Below, piece after piece: positions 1 through 5,193 of a stretch of 7,764 nt of DNA. Both the position numbers and the translations under genes were made by a program. The DNA is taken from NCBI GenBank assembly GCA_030039005.1, contig JASHQT010000206.1:1-7764 (forward strand), read 5' to 3'. The stretch comes from Bryobacteraceae bacterium (GTDB lineage: Bacteria; Acidobacteriota; Terriglobia; Bryobacterales; Bryobacteraceae). A model generated the notes under the pieces. That model saw only the letters and a program-made list of their open reading frames with translations. It was not told the origin of the DNA and searched no databases. How positions within the stretch are numbered: position 1 is the stretch's first letter; every line of letters starts with the position of its first letter.

Positions 1-10
1 GTTAAGACTC
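1..10 (+). repeat. Inner part of the IS3 left terminal inverted repeat
   Basis: GTTAAGACTC here is matched by GTTAAGACAC on the minus strand at 4800-4791. Similarity stops after these ten bases, so this is the inner end of the repeat; the outer part is cut off by the window start. Confidence 0.6.
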
Positions 11-37
11 AAAATCCATCCAAAGGAGAATTGAGTC

Positions 38-382
38 ATGGGGTTGTCGAGAAGAACGTTCACCAAGGAATTTAAGCTGGCCGCGGTGCGGCGGCTGGAA
101 CAAGGGGTTTCCACCGGCGAGGTGGCGCGGGCGTTGGAAGTCAACGCGAACGTGCTGCATCGCTGGCGGCGAGAGTTCCGCCAGGGGCCTGGCAATGTGT
201 TTCCGGGCAACGGCAAGCAGCGTTGGTCCGAAGGGCGGATCGCTGAACTAGAACGAAAAATCGGCCAGCAGGCGCTGGAACTGGATTTTTTGAAGGGGTG
301 CTTGCAGCGCATCGAGGAACAGCGGATGCTGCAGGCATTGACTGGAAAGCCGCGGTCTACCAAAAGGTCCAAGGAGAAATGA
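38..382 (+). CDS. IS3-family transposase OrfA (DNA-binding subunit)
   Basis: The 114-residue product is the small OrfA of an IS3 element. It binds the terminal repeats and, in this family, is joined to OrfB by frameshifting or acts beside it. Residues about 7-50 form the HTH_Tnp_1 helix-turn-helix: a FTKEFKLAAV-type start and a second helix around EVARALEVNANVLHRWRREF. Residues about 66-98 have regular hydrophobic spacing (I68, L71, I75, L82, L85, L89, I92), typical of the leucine zipper used for dimerisation. The start follows AAGGAG at 23-28 with nine bases between. The stop codon overlaps the orfB ATG as ATGA at 379-382. The gene appears intact. Confidence 0.92.
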   Translation: MGLSRRTFTKEFKLAAVRRLEQGVSTGEVARALEVNANVLHRWRREFRQGPGNVFPGNGKQRWSEGRIAELERKIGQQALELDFLKGCLQRIEEQRMLQALTGKPRSTKRSKEK

Positions 383-1022
383 AGGCCGGAGGCAGACTGA
401 CCGGCGAACGTATGGTGAAGCTGGGCCGGGTTTCCCGGTCCGGCTTCTACCGTTTCGCAGACGCCGAACCACAGCCCGATCCGGACATGGACTTGCGCGA
501 CGCGATCCAGAAGATCGCGCTGGAATGGCCCTGTTACGGAAGGCCCCGCATCACCAAGGAACTTCGCGAGCGCGGCTGGAAGGTGAACCCCAAGCGTGTG
601 TACCGGCTGATGGGCGAGGACAACCTGCTGTGCGTGCGCAAGCGCAAGTTCATCGTCACCACCGATTCCAACCACACCCACAAGGTGTATCCGAACCTGG
701 CGCGCGACATGATCCTGACCGCGATCAATCAACTATGGCGGGCCGATATCACCTACATCCGGCTGCGCGATGAGTTCGTCTTTCTGGCGGTGATTCTGGA
801 TGCCTACTCGCGTCGGATCATCGGCTGGGCGCTGGATCGCAACATGGAAGATTCGCTCACCCTGACGGCGCTACGCATGGCGCTGTCGCGGCGCGCAGTC
901 GAGCCCGGTCTGGTGCATCATTCCGACCGCGGGTCGCAGTACGCCAGCAACGATTACACCGACTTGCTCAAAACCAACGGCATCGACATCAGCATGTCGC
1001 GCAAAGGAAATCCTTGGGACAA
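379..1022 (+). pseudogene. IS3-family transposase OrfB, 5' part (split by insertion)
   Basis: These 214 codons hold most of the catalytic OrfB. Residues about 35-85 match the HTH_21 region and about 115 onwards the rve integrase core. Visible catalytic residues are D123 (in RADITYI) and D183 (in HHSDRGSQY); the final Glu lies beyond the insertion, so this half cannot transpose DNA alone. The ATG at 379 was chosen because it overlaps the orfA stop as ATGA and follows AAGGAG at 371-376; the frame is open upstream from about 298, which would also allow a -1 frameshift product, but I see no canonical slippery heptamer. Past 1022 the frame reads into the inserted element and stops at 1191. Confidence 0.9.
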
Positions 1023-1044
1023 GGCTTACGCTTCATACTGCACC
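1021..1044 (+). other. Left attachment half-site of the serine-recombinase element
   Basis: AA at 1021-1022 is the last sequence shared with the predicted uninterrupted orfB; GGCTTACG starts the inserted DNA at 1023. Read on the minus strand from 1044 to 1023, the end begins GGTGCAGT and finishes AAGCC, matching the right end (4340-4361) at 13 of 22 positions. This looks like an arm of a serine-integrase att site flanking an asymmetric AA core. Boundary uncertainty is about one base, because C precedes AA at both junctions. Confidence 0.72.
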
Positions 1045-3116
1045 TCCTGGGAACCGTGCATGATGTTCTCGGGGAAACGACGCCGTTTGGCGAGCTTTAC
1101 TCCTTGTGCCCTGCAAGGTGGATTAGGTCCGGGGTCCTCGTACAGCCAGTCGTCTCTATCGTTGAACGGATGGGCCAGAAGCAGACCGTGATTGCGCCAG
1201 TGAATGACGCATTTGGGAGTGACCCCGAGCCGTTCAGACATTTCCTGAAGCGTCAACAAGCCTTTCTCGCGCAGCCGATCATAACGCGGTTTGAGTTGGT
1301 ATTCACGGCGGAGCCGCGCAACCATGCGACTGTTGAAACGCTGACCGCAGCCGGAGAGGGCTCCGCGTTGGTTCAGAACGTCGACGATCTTTTTGTCGGT
1401 ATAACGATCGGTCAGCCGATCGATCTCGGCGACGACCTCCGCCGGGGTTGTTCTGATCTCCCAAGCCGTCAGCGGTCTCGGTAGTTCCAGCGTCTTCGAG
1501 GCTCCGCCCTTGAATCGAACATGAACCGTGATTCCAGTGCCGCGAAGCAGCGTCACGTCGGCCAGCAGTAGGCGCATCATCCGTTTCCGCTCCCGGTCCG
1601 GCGTCTGGGGATCTTGCCAGAGCCGTGGAAAATCGCTGGCGAGGGCGGCGATGCGGGCGCGCTGCTGTTCATCGATAGCGGTGCGATCCTGCCGCCGCTG
1701 CTGTTCGTACTGTTCCTGGGCCTCGGTTAAGGCCCGGAGCTTTTCGTTCCAGTCTGCCTCCAGCGAGTCGGCAACGAGACGGTTCGCAGGATCGACATGA
1801 AGGTAGCGGCGCTGAGCCAGGTCGGCTTCGTAGCGCGCCCGCTCCACTTGTTTCCTGCGGAGTTGGTCCACCTCCTCGATTCTGGCCTGGAGTTCTAGCT
1901 GGATAGACAAAGTGACTTCCAGCGCCAGTGGCGCCACGCTTTCCACCAGCAGTTGACCGACGGCGTGATCGATGTGATCTCCGATCACGCGCTGGCACAG
2001 CGAAATGGCATGTTCGATTCCGTCGCGCTGGCAGACGTATTCGGGCACCAGCCGGTCCCGGCGTGTGTGGTACCGAACCGTCATTCGGCTGCCGCATACC
2101 CCGCAGACTACCAAGCCCTGCAGCAATGCCGGGCCCTCGCGTGGTGGACTCTTGCGACGATCCGCGCCGACGGCTTGAGCGTTTTCCCGGAGGCGGAGCA
2201 GATTCTCTTCATACTGTGCCCAGGTGATGTAGCCGGGGTGAGCGTCCTGGAATAGCATCCACTGCTCGCGCGGTAACTTGGTGTGGGAAGTGCCTCCGTT
2301 AGGGTGGTTGCGAGTACGGCTGCGACCGTAGACGAATGCGCCCGCGTAACGAGGATTGTGCAGAATGTGCAGTGCCCGGCTGTGCGGGAGTTCGGCCCAC
2401 ACCAGATCGCCTTTATTCGGCCCTTTCTTTAACCGGCGTGGAAACAGAAGCGCCTTTTGGCGGAACGCCTTGACCACCGCGCACGCCGAAGCGGTCCGCC
2501 GGAATGTATCGAAAAAGAAGCGAATGCTCTGCTGCACTTGTTGGTCGGGGTCCAACACCGGCTGATTGCTGGCGTTATAGAGAAAGCCCACCGGTAAGGG
2601 GCATTGCAACTCGCCACGGCGAGCTTTGTTCAGGATTCCACCTTGCAGGCGCGCCCGGAGCACATGCAGCTCGGCTTCACTCATGGTTCCTTTCAGGCCC
2701 AACAGAAGACGATCGTTGAAGTGCGAGGGATCATACACGCCATCTTCATCCAGAATGAGCGTGTCGGTCAGAGCGCAGATCTCTAACAGCCGGTGCCAGT
2801 CCGTGGAGTTTCGCGCCAGGCGGGAAACCTCCAGGCCCAGCACGATGCCAGCTTTGCCCAGACCGACTTCGGTAACCAGCTTCTGAAAGCCTTCCCGATC
2901 GACAGCCGATGCTCCGGACTGCCCCAGATCGGTGTCGATAACGATGATGCGTTCCACAGCCCAGCCCAACGCGACCGCATGTTGGCGGAGACCATACTGC
3001 CGCTTGGTACTCTCGGTATTTTCAAAAACCTGGCGCAACGTCGATTGGCGGACGTAAAGATAGGCGTTTCGCTTGAGGTGGCCCGCGTTCACTTTTTGGT
3101 GTGCGTCGCCTGTCAT
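1026..3116 (-). CDS. Large serine recombinase (resolvase/invertase family, integrase type)
   Basis: The 696-residue product should cut and rejoin DNA through a covalent phosphoserine link, moving the element between circle and chromosome. The N-terminal resolvase domain (about 18-160) shows the nucleophile Ser25 in YVRQST, with R23, R99 and R102 (VSRLAR) as expected catalytic arginines. The Recombinase domain follows (about 172-265, PVGFLY to YAGAFVYG). A zinc ribbon has C338, C341, C362 and C374. A coiled coil runs about 400-490, as in integrases that control direction. The tail has a probable extra helix-turn-helix at about 620-660 (LTLQEMSERLGVTP), unusual for phage integrases. ATG overlaps the orf3 stop as ATGA, implying coupling. 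The stop lies three bases inside the element's left end. All key residues are present. Confidence 0.93.
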   Translation of the reverse strand: MTGDAHQKVNAGHLKRNAYLYVRQSTLRQVFENTESTKRQYGLRQHAVALGWAVERIIVIDTDLGQSGASAVDREGFQKLVTEVGLGKAGIVLGLEVSRLARNSTDWHRLLEICALTDTLILDEDGVYDPSHFNDRLLLGLKGTMSEAELHVLRARLQGGILNKARRGELQCPLPVGFLYNASNQPVLDPDQQVQQSIRFFFDTFRRTASACAVVKAFRQKALLFPRRLKKGPNKGDLVWAELPHSRALHILHNPRYAGAFVYGRSRTRNHPNGGTSHTKLPREQWMLFQDAHPGYITWAQYEENLLRLRENAQAVGADRRKSPPREGPALLQGLVVCGVCGSRMTVRYHTRRDRLVPEYVCQRDGIEHAISLCQRVIGDHIDHAVGQLLVESVAPLALEVTLSIQLELQARIEEVDQLRRKQVERARYEADLAQRRYLHVDPANRLVADSLEADWNEKLRALTEAQEQYEQQRRQDRTAIDEQQRARIAALASDFPRLWQDPQTPDRERKRMMRLLLADVTLLRGTGITVHVRFKGGASKTLELPRPLTAWEIRTTPAEVVAEIDRLTDRYTDKKIVDVLNQRGALSGCGQRFNSRMVARLRREYQLKPRYDRLREKGLLTLQEMSERLGVTPKCVIHWRNHGLLLAHPFNDRDDWLYEDPGPNPPCRAQGVKLAKRRRFPENIMHGSQEVQYEA

Positions 3117-3406
3117 GAGTTTCCCTCCTGTTGGACGCAGAGAATCATGCCGGCCAGCAATGTGGCGATCTGTGATCGCAGGCCGGCTGGAATCGGTTCA
3201 TCGACACCAGCCGTCGCCCGGATACCTGGTTCGATGGGGGGAGCGCATTCCGACCAAGCCTGCATCCAGGCGGTCATTCCGCGTCGGACAAAAAGCGCCA
3301 AGCCCAAGCCTTCTCCGCGGTGGGCCAGCGTTCCTATAGCATCGCGCCGCAGCTGCTCGTACTTGGCAACCAGATCCTGACGAGTGGCCGATGCAGGCTC
3401 GTTCAG
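3113..3406 (-). CDS. Unknown 97-residue protein between HTH and recombinase genes (orf3)
   Basis: I do not recognise this protein. It runs from NEPASATRQDLVAKYEQLRR to QQEGNS. Residues about 10-22 look helical and charged, and the C-terminal third has a hydrophobic stretch (SQIATLLAGMILCV) too short to be a confident membrane segment. The stop overlaps the recombinase ATG as ATGA at 3113-3116, so the two are probably coupled. No ATG, GTG or TTG starts the frame near the HTH stop. CTG at 3406-3404 overlaps that stop as CTGA and would be a rare start; alternatively the frame is entered by a -1 slip at the A8 run just upstream, giving a 249-residue fusion with the HTH protein. A role as accessory or directionality factor is a guess from position only. 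Confidence 0.7.
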   Translation of the reverse strand: MNEPASATRQDLVAKYEQLRRDAIGTLAHRGEGLGLALFVRRGMTAWMQAWSECAPPIEPGIRATAGVDEPIPAGLRSQIATLLAGMILCVQQEGNS

Positions 3407-3861
3407 CGGAGTTTTTTTTGATGACGCAGTAAACCGCGTTCGATGCTTCGTGGATGAACCTTCGTGCCGAAGCGTTCCTGGATTAGCCTCACCAGATCCG
3501 GCAAACGCACGGATGGCTCCTTCTGCCGCGTCTCCACAATGAACGTAAGAACTTCTTCGGTAAGTTTGTGCGCCTGCTTTGGACCGCGCTTGTGCGGCAC
3601 CAGACCAGCCAGGCCGTCTTGCTGGAAGGCGGATAGCGCCTGATAGAAAGATGGTCGCGAAAAACCGAAGTTGGCAGCCGCATCCGTCACAGACCGGCCT
3701 TCGGTCCGCACGCGGCGCAGCATCTCGTACTTGACCTGGACCTGATCGCGAGGATCGAAAAAGTCGTCCTGGAGAAACAGCTCGTCGCGGACATCTTTGG
3801 GGCGCGGGTTCAATGTCCCCTGCTGTTGGAGCGTCCCGAGCTTGGCATCTTTGCCGGCCAT
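3403..3861 (-). CDS. Helix-turn-helix DNA-binding protein of the inserted element
   Basis: The 152-residue product has two likely helix-turn-helix units, as in the paired-like DNA-binding halves of IS630/Tc1-type transposases. The first is at about 42-92 (EGRSVTDAAANFGFSRPSFYQAL, then a GLVPHKRGP linker) and the second at about 100-147 (LPDLVRLIQERFGTKVHPRSI). No catalytic domain follows, so it probably binds DNA only, either as a regulator of the element or as a partner for the recombinase. It is the first gene behind the strong promoter at 3899-3927, about 30 bases downstream of the expected transcript start. No clear Shine-Dalgarno lies before the ATG. The 3' end carries eight consecutive A codon bases that may cause frameshifting into orf3. 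Confidence 0.85.
   Translation of the reverse strand: MAGKDAKLGTLQQQGTLNPRPKDVRDELFLQDDFFDPRDQVQVKYEMLRRVRTEGRSVTDAAANFGFSRPSFYQALSAFQQDGLAGLVPHKRGPKQAHKLTEEVLTFIVETRQKEPSVRLPDLVRLIQERFGTKVHPRSIERGLLRHQKKLR
3404..3420 (-). promoter_or_regulatory. Possible -1 ribosomal frameshift site joining the HTH gene to orf3
   Basis: On the minus strand the HTH frame reads CAA AAA AAA CTC CGC TGA. This contains A_AAA_AAA, a canonical X_XXY_YYZ heptamer in the right phase, with eight A in all. A -1 slip continues as ACT CCG CTG AAC into orf3, which lacks a standard start codon. I see no obvious upstream Shine-Dalgarno-like stimulator. A polymerase-slippage product or simple coupling at CTGA are alternatives. 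Confidence 0.45.
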
Positions 3862-3898
3862 GAGTGTCTCGCCAACTCTCGAACAGATCCGTAAGGAT

Positions 3899-3927
3899 AA
3901 TTATGCTCCAATCAACGCCGATGTCAA
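3899..3927 (-). promoter_or_regulatory. Sigma-70-type promoter for HTH, orf3 and recombinase
   Basis: On the minus strand TTGACA (3927-3922) and ATAATT (3904-3899) are separated by exactly 17 bases. The -35 is a perfect consensus and the -10 is close to consensus. Transcription would begin near 3892, about 30 bases before the HTH ATG at 3861. It is the best promoter match I noticed in the window. Confidence 0.7.
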
Positions 3928-3982
3928 GCTGTTTTTGCCGTTCTGGAGCTGTGATTACGGGCGTGTATTCGACATTTACTAC

Positions 3983-3996
3983 TCGCCACGGTGTAG
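3983..3996 (+). repeat. Internal near copy of the element's right-end sequence
   Basis: TCGCCA followed by CGGTGTAG here recurs at 4331-4346 as TCGCCA, TG, CGGTGTAG: all 14 bases match with a two-base gap. The GGTGTAG part is also in the terminal inverted repeat of the element, so this may be an accessory binding site for the recombinase or the HTH protein. Confidence 0.45.
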
Positions 3997-4071
3997 CAAT
4001 CCAACTGCGGCTCGGCATGATTCCCTTTACACATACGGCGTTATTGTCTTTACACTCCGAACCCCGCGCTT

Positions 4072-4337
4072 TCATCGCGCCTTCTCCAGCAAGTCAGCCA
4101 GCTTTAACAGATCCTCATAACGAAACAGGCACCGACCGGCGGCTAACATCACGAATGGATCTGCCGCCACCACCGTTGTCCAGCACGCCGGAATCGAGCG
4201 TAGGTGGCCGTCGCCAGCGTGGAAGTAAACTCGATCCTCACCCCAGTTGTGACGATAAGTCACCAGCTTGAACCGCTCGCCTCTCAGTGGATGATGTGGG
4301 TGGATGACTTCAAACGTGGTGTCGGCATGGTCGCCAT
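4072..4337 (-). pseudogene. DUF5372-like gene, broken by a one-base frameshift near its 5' end
   Basis: From memory of DUF5372 proteins (a start like THP.HPLRGREF followed by VTYRHNWGEDRVYF), this 88-codon gene belongs to that family of unknown function. Frame one reads MATMPTPR from ATG at 4337-4335; the rest, FEVIHPHHPLRGERFKL then VTYRHNWGEDRVYF to LADLLEKAR, lies one frame away. Adding one T to the TTT at 4314-4312 would restore a continuous 88-residue product. Without it translation from ATG ends within 17 codons. The downstream frame has a GTG at 4263 that would give only 63 residues. The stop is at 4072-4074. The lesion could be a real mutation or a sequencing error. No Shine-Dalgarno or promoter is visible upstream. 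Confidence 0.75.
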
Positions 4338-4339
4338 GC

Positions 4340-4363
4340 GGTGTAGTTGACGGCCCAGGCCAA
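4340..4363 (+). other. Right attachment half-site of the serine-recombinase element
   Basis: The inserted DNA ends with GGTGTAGT (4340-4347) and a GC-rich stretch to 4361, followed by the shared AA at 4362-4363 where orfB resumes. Joined in a circle with the left end (1023-1044), it would make a 46-base site of two 22-base imperfectly inverted arms around AA. Thirteen of 22 arm positions match, including GGTG and AGT at the outer ends and GCC next to the core. Confidence 0.72.
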
Positions 4364-4565
4364 CGCCGCCTGCGAGTCGTTCATGAAAACGCTCAAGTAC
4401 GAAGAAGTGCTGCGCAACGACTACCGGGACTTGGCCGAGGCGCGCGCGTCGATTCGCCAGTTCCTGGAAAAGATCTACAACCACAAGCGGCTGCATTCGG
4501 CGCTCGGCTACGTGCCGCCCGCCCGATTCGAAAAGGATGCCGCTGCGCGGCAGCTCTCTTTATGA
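4362..4565 (+). pseudogene. IS3-family transposase OrfB, 3' part with the catalytic Glu
   Basis: The frame resumes as NAACESFMKTLKYEEV and ends RQLSL, with the HKRLHSALGY signature typical of IS3 OrfB C-termini. The Glu of CESF is residue 219 of the restored protein, 35 residues after D183, as the D,D(35)E family requires. Joining 1022 to 4364 gives 846 bases, 281 residues plus stop, the usual OrfB length. Alone this fragment has no start signal and no function. Four apparent extra codons upstream of NAAC come from the inserted DNA. Confidence 0.9.
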
Positions 4566-4790
4566 GTTTTTCCAGGCATCAGGAAATCTATCGTCCGATA
4601 TGGTCTTTCTGCGAACGAAGCTTGGGGGCGACTACGGCTGCCGCCCCCACCCATCGTCTCGATGAGTTTCCGGCCGGCTATTCCTTGGCGGGTTGCGCTC
4701 CCGCAGAGCCCGCCTCCGCTTCACCAGCCGGGAACCAGTATGCGTTAAAGTCGTTTTGCCGGTCGAGGATTTTTCACCGAACGGCCAACA
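4566..4790. other. Non-coding 3' part of the IS3 element with stable hairpins
   Basis: No convincing gene lies here. One hairpin pairs GGGGGCG (4624-4630) with CGCCCCC (4642-4648). A nested structure pairs CCGGCT (4674-4679) with AGCCGG (4726-4731), GGCGGG (4687-4692) with CCCGCC (4709-4714), and TGCG (4694-4697) with CGCA (4702-4705). No U-run follows either, so they are not standard intrinsic terminators; they may protect the transposase mRNA 3' end. Confidence 0.5.
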
Positions 4791-4811
4791 GTGTCTTAAC
4801 TGTTTGTGTCA
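4791..4811 (-). repeat. IS3 right terminal inverted repeat
   Basis: Read inwards on the minus strand this is TGACACAAACAGTTAAGACA plus C. Its inner ten bases (4800-4791) match 1-10 at nine positions, and the TG...CA terminus fits IS3 elements. The tip could instead be 4816, starting TGGGC. Confidence 0.65.
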
Positions 4812-4944
4812 GCCCAGGGGGCAAGCGCAATTCGCGCCCTGATGCTCGAATTGAGCCACTACCAATAGCGAGAAATCTAATCCGGAAATCTAATGTACAG
4901 AGCACCTGTTGCTCAAAGTCGCGTTGTGTTGTAGTCTGTACGGT
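4812..4944. other. Host intergenic DNA between the IS3 end and the first aptamer
   Basis: No gene is visible. GAAATCTAAT occurs twice, at 4872-4881 and 4885-4894, with a 13-base period. A weak promoter may sit at 4909-4937. Confidence 0.5.
4909..4937 (+). promoter_or_regulatory. Weak candidate promoter for the first aptamer and ilvD
   Basis: TTGCTC (4909-4914) and TAGTCT (4932-4937) are 17 bases apart. Each matches consensus only partly. The support is positional: initiation near 4944 would begin the transcript at the aptamer's first stem. Confidence 0.3.
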
Positions 4945-4989
4945 GGCGGTGGAGTTCGCCTATCGTCGCTGAGCGACCAATGACTCCTG
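4945..4989 (+). ncRNA. Fluoride (crcB-motif) riboswitch-like aptamer, copy 1, upstream of ilvD
   Basis: P1 pairs GGCG (4945-4948) with CGCC (4957-4960) around the loop GTGGAGTT. P2 pairs GTCGC (4965-4969) with GCGAC (4973-4977). CAATGACTCCTG (4978-4989) follows, and its ACTCC (4983-4987) pairs with the loop GGAGT (4951-4955), forming the pseudoknot; U4956 and G4982 can add a wobble pair. This is the known layout of the crcB-motif fluoride aptamer, including the U-G and A-U-G segments that hold the ligand site. Counterparts of A6 and U38 in the Thermotoga petrophila structure are G4949 and C4978. AGGAG at 5007-5011 could compete for the CTCCT strand. The ilvD ATG is 205 bases downstream; no terminator is evident. 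Confidence 0.75.
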
Positions 4990-5193
4990 GAATCGGCATG
5001 TTGGCGAGGAGGATCGGTCGTGCTTCCAGAAGGATCCTTAAGAAAGTTCACAGTCCACGAAAACCAGGACACATCCTTTCATACAGTCCGGTTGTGGAGG
5101 CCTGACTCCGATTGCCTAAGGCATTAGAACATCGCGATGCCACTTTGTACCTGATGAGGCGGCGAGGATTTCACTTTTCTTTCCGTTAACACG
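4990..5193 (+). other. Long leader between aptamer copy 1 and ilvD
   Basis: No credible gene lies here. Several small hairpins are possible: GGATC (5011-5015) with GATCC (5033-5037), GGAC (5067-5070) with GTCC (5086-5089), GGAG (5097-5100) with CTCC (5106-5109), and TGCCT with AGGCA (5115-5125). None has a U-run. The 15 bases before the ilvD ATG contain no Shine-Dalgarno. Confidence 0.45.

Larger units (their letters stand above)
3862..4071. other. Regulatory gap of the inserted element
   Basis: This 210-base gap is AT-richer than the genes around it. It contains the minus-strand promoter at 3899-3927, a direct repeat CTTTACAC at 4025-4032 and 4048-4055, and at 3983-3996 a near copy of the element's right-end sequence. 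An open frame beginning at 4075 overlaps the DUF5372 stop as ATGA and crosses the gap, but it carries on through the HTH gene in another frame, so I do not call it a gene. Confidence 0.6.
1023..4361 (-). mobile_element. Compact large-serine-recombinase element (DUF5372-like, HTH, orf3, recombinase) inserted in IS3 orfB
   Basis: The 3.34-kb insert is bounded by two copies of (C)AA at 1020-1022 and 4361-4363. Deleting one copy and the insert restores orfB in frame with the family's D-35-E spacing. All four genes read on the minus strand, and the recombinase-orf3 and orf3-HTH junctions overlap by four bases. A 2-3 base shared core and no long target duplication fit serine recombination, in which a central dinucleotide appears at both junctions. 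I recall DUF5372-type genes lying next to this recombinase type in other genomes, but I do not know an established name for the element. Confidence 0.85.
1..4811 (+). mobile_element. IS3-family insertion sequence, interrupted by a second element; outer left end lies outside the window
   Basis: Overlapping orfA and orfB in the usual IS3 -1 arrangement, with a DDE transposase in orfB, define the family. Bases 1-10 match the inverse of 4791-4800 at 9 of 10 positions, which places the right end just beyond and implies that the left end starts roughly 11-16 bases before the window. Removing the inserted 3341 bases leaves an element of about 1.48 kb, normal for IS3. The right tip could be 4811 or 4816; both give the CA ending usual for the family. 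No flanking target duplication can be checked because the left flank is missing. Confidence 0.85.

Noticed and set aside
298..378. An upstream start for orfB at 298
   Set aside because: It overlaps the orfA zipper in another frame; the ATGA overlap at 379 fits the IS3 plan and gives the usual OrfB length.
3113..4075. A 320-codon minus-strand open frame overlapping the DUF5372 stop as ATGA
   Set aside because: Its middle runs opposite in frame to the well-supported HTH gene and is compositionally a shadow; its first part covers the promoter gap. Only the last 97 codons (orf3) look real.
4284..4496. A 70-codon minus-strand open frame across the right junction
   Set aside because: Most of it is antisense to orfB; only its last 17 codons are informative, because they hold the true start of the DUF5372-like gene before the frameshift.
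4304..4972. A 222-codon plus-strand open frame
   Set aside because: It crosses the element junction, shadows orfB in another frame, and runs through the IS end and the aptamer without any recognisable domain.
4980..5105. Leader ORF of 41 codons beginning with the ATG inside aptamer copy 1 (15 codons at the same place in copy 2)
   Set aside because: The ATG belongs to the conserved aptamer segment and the two peptides share only MTP, so chance is the simplest explanation.
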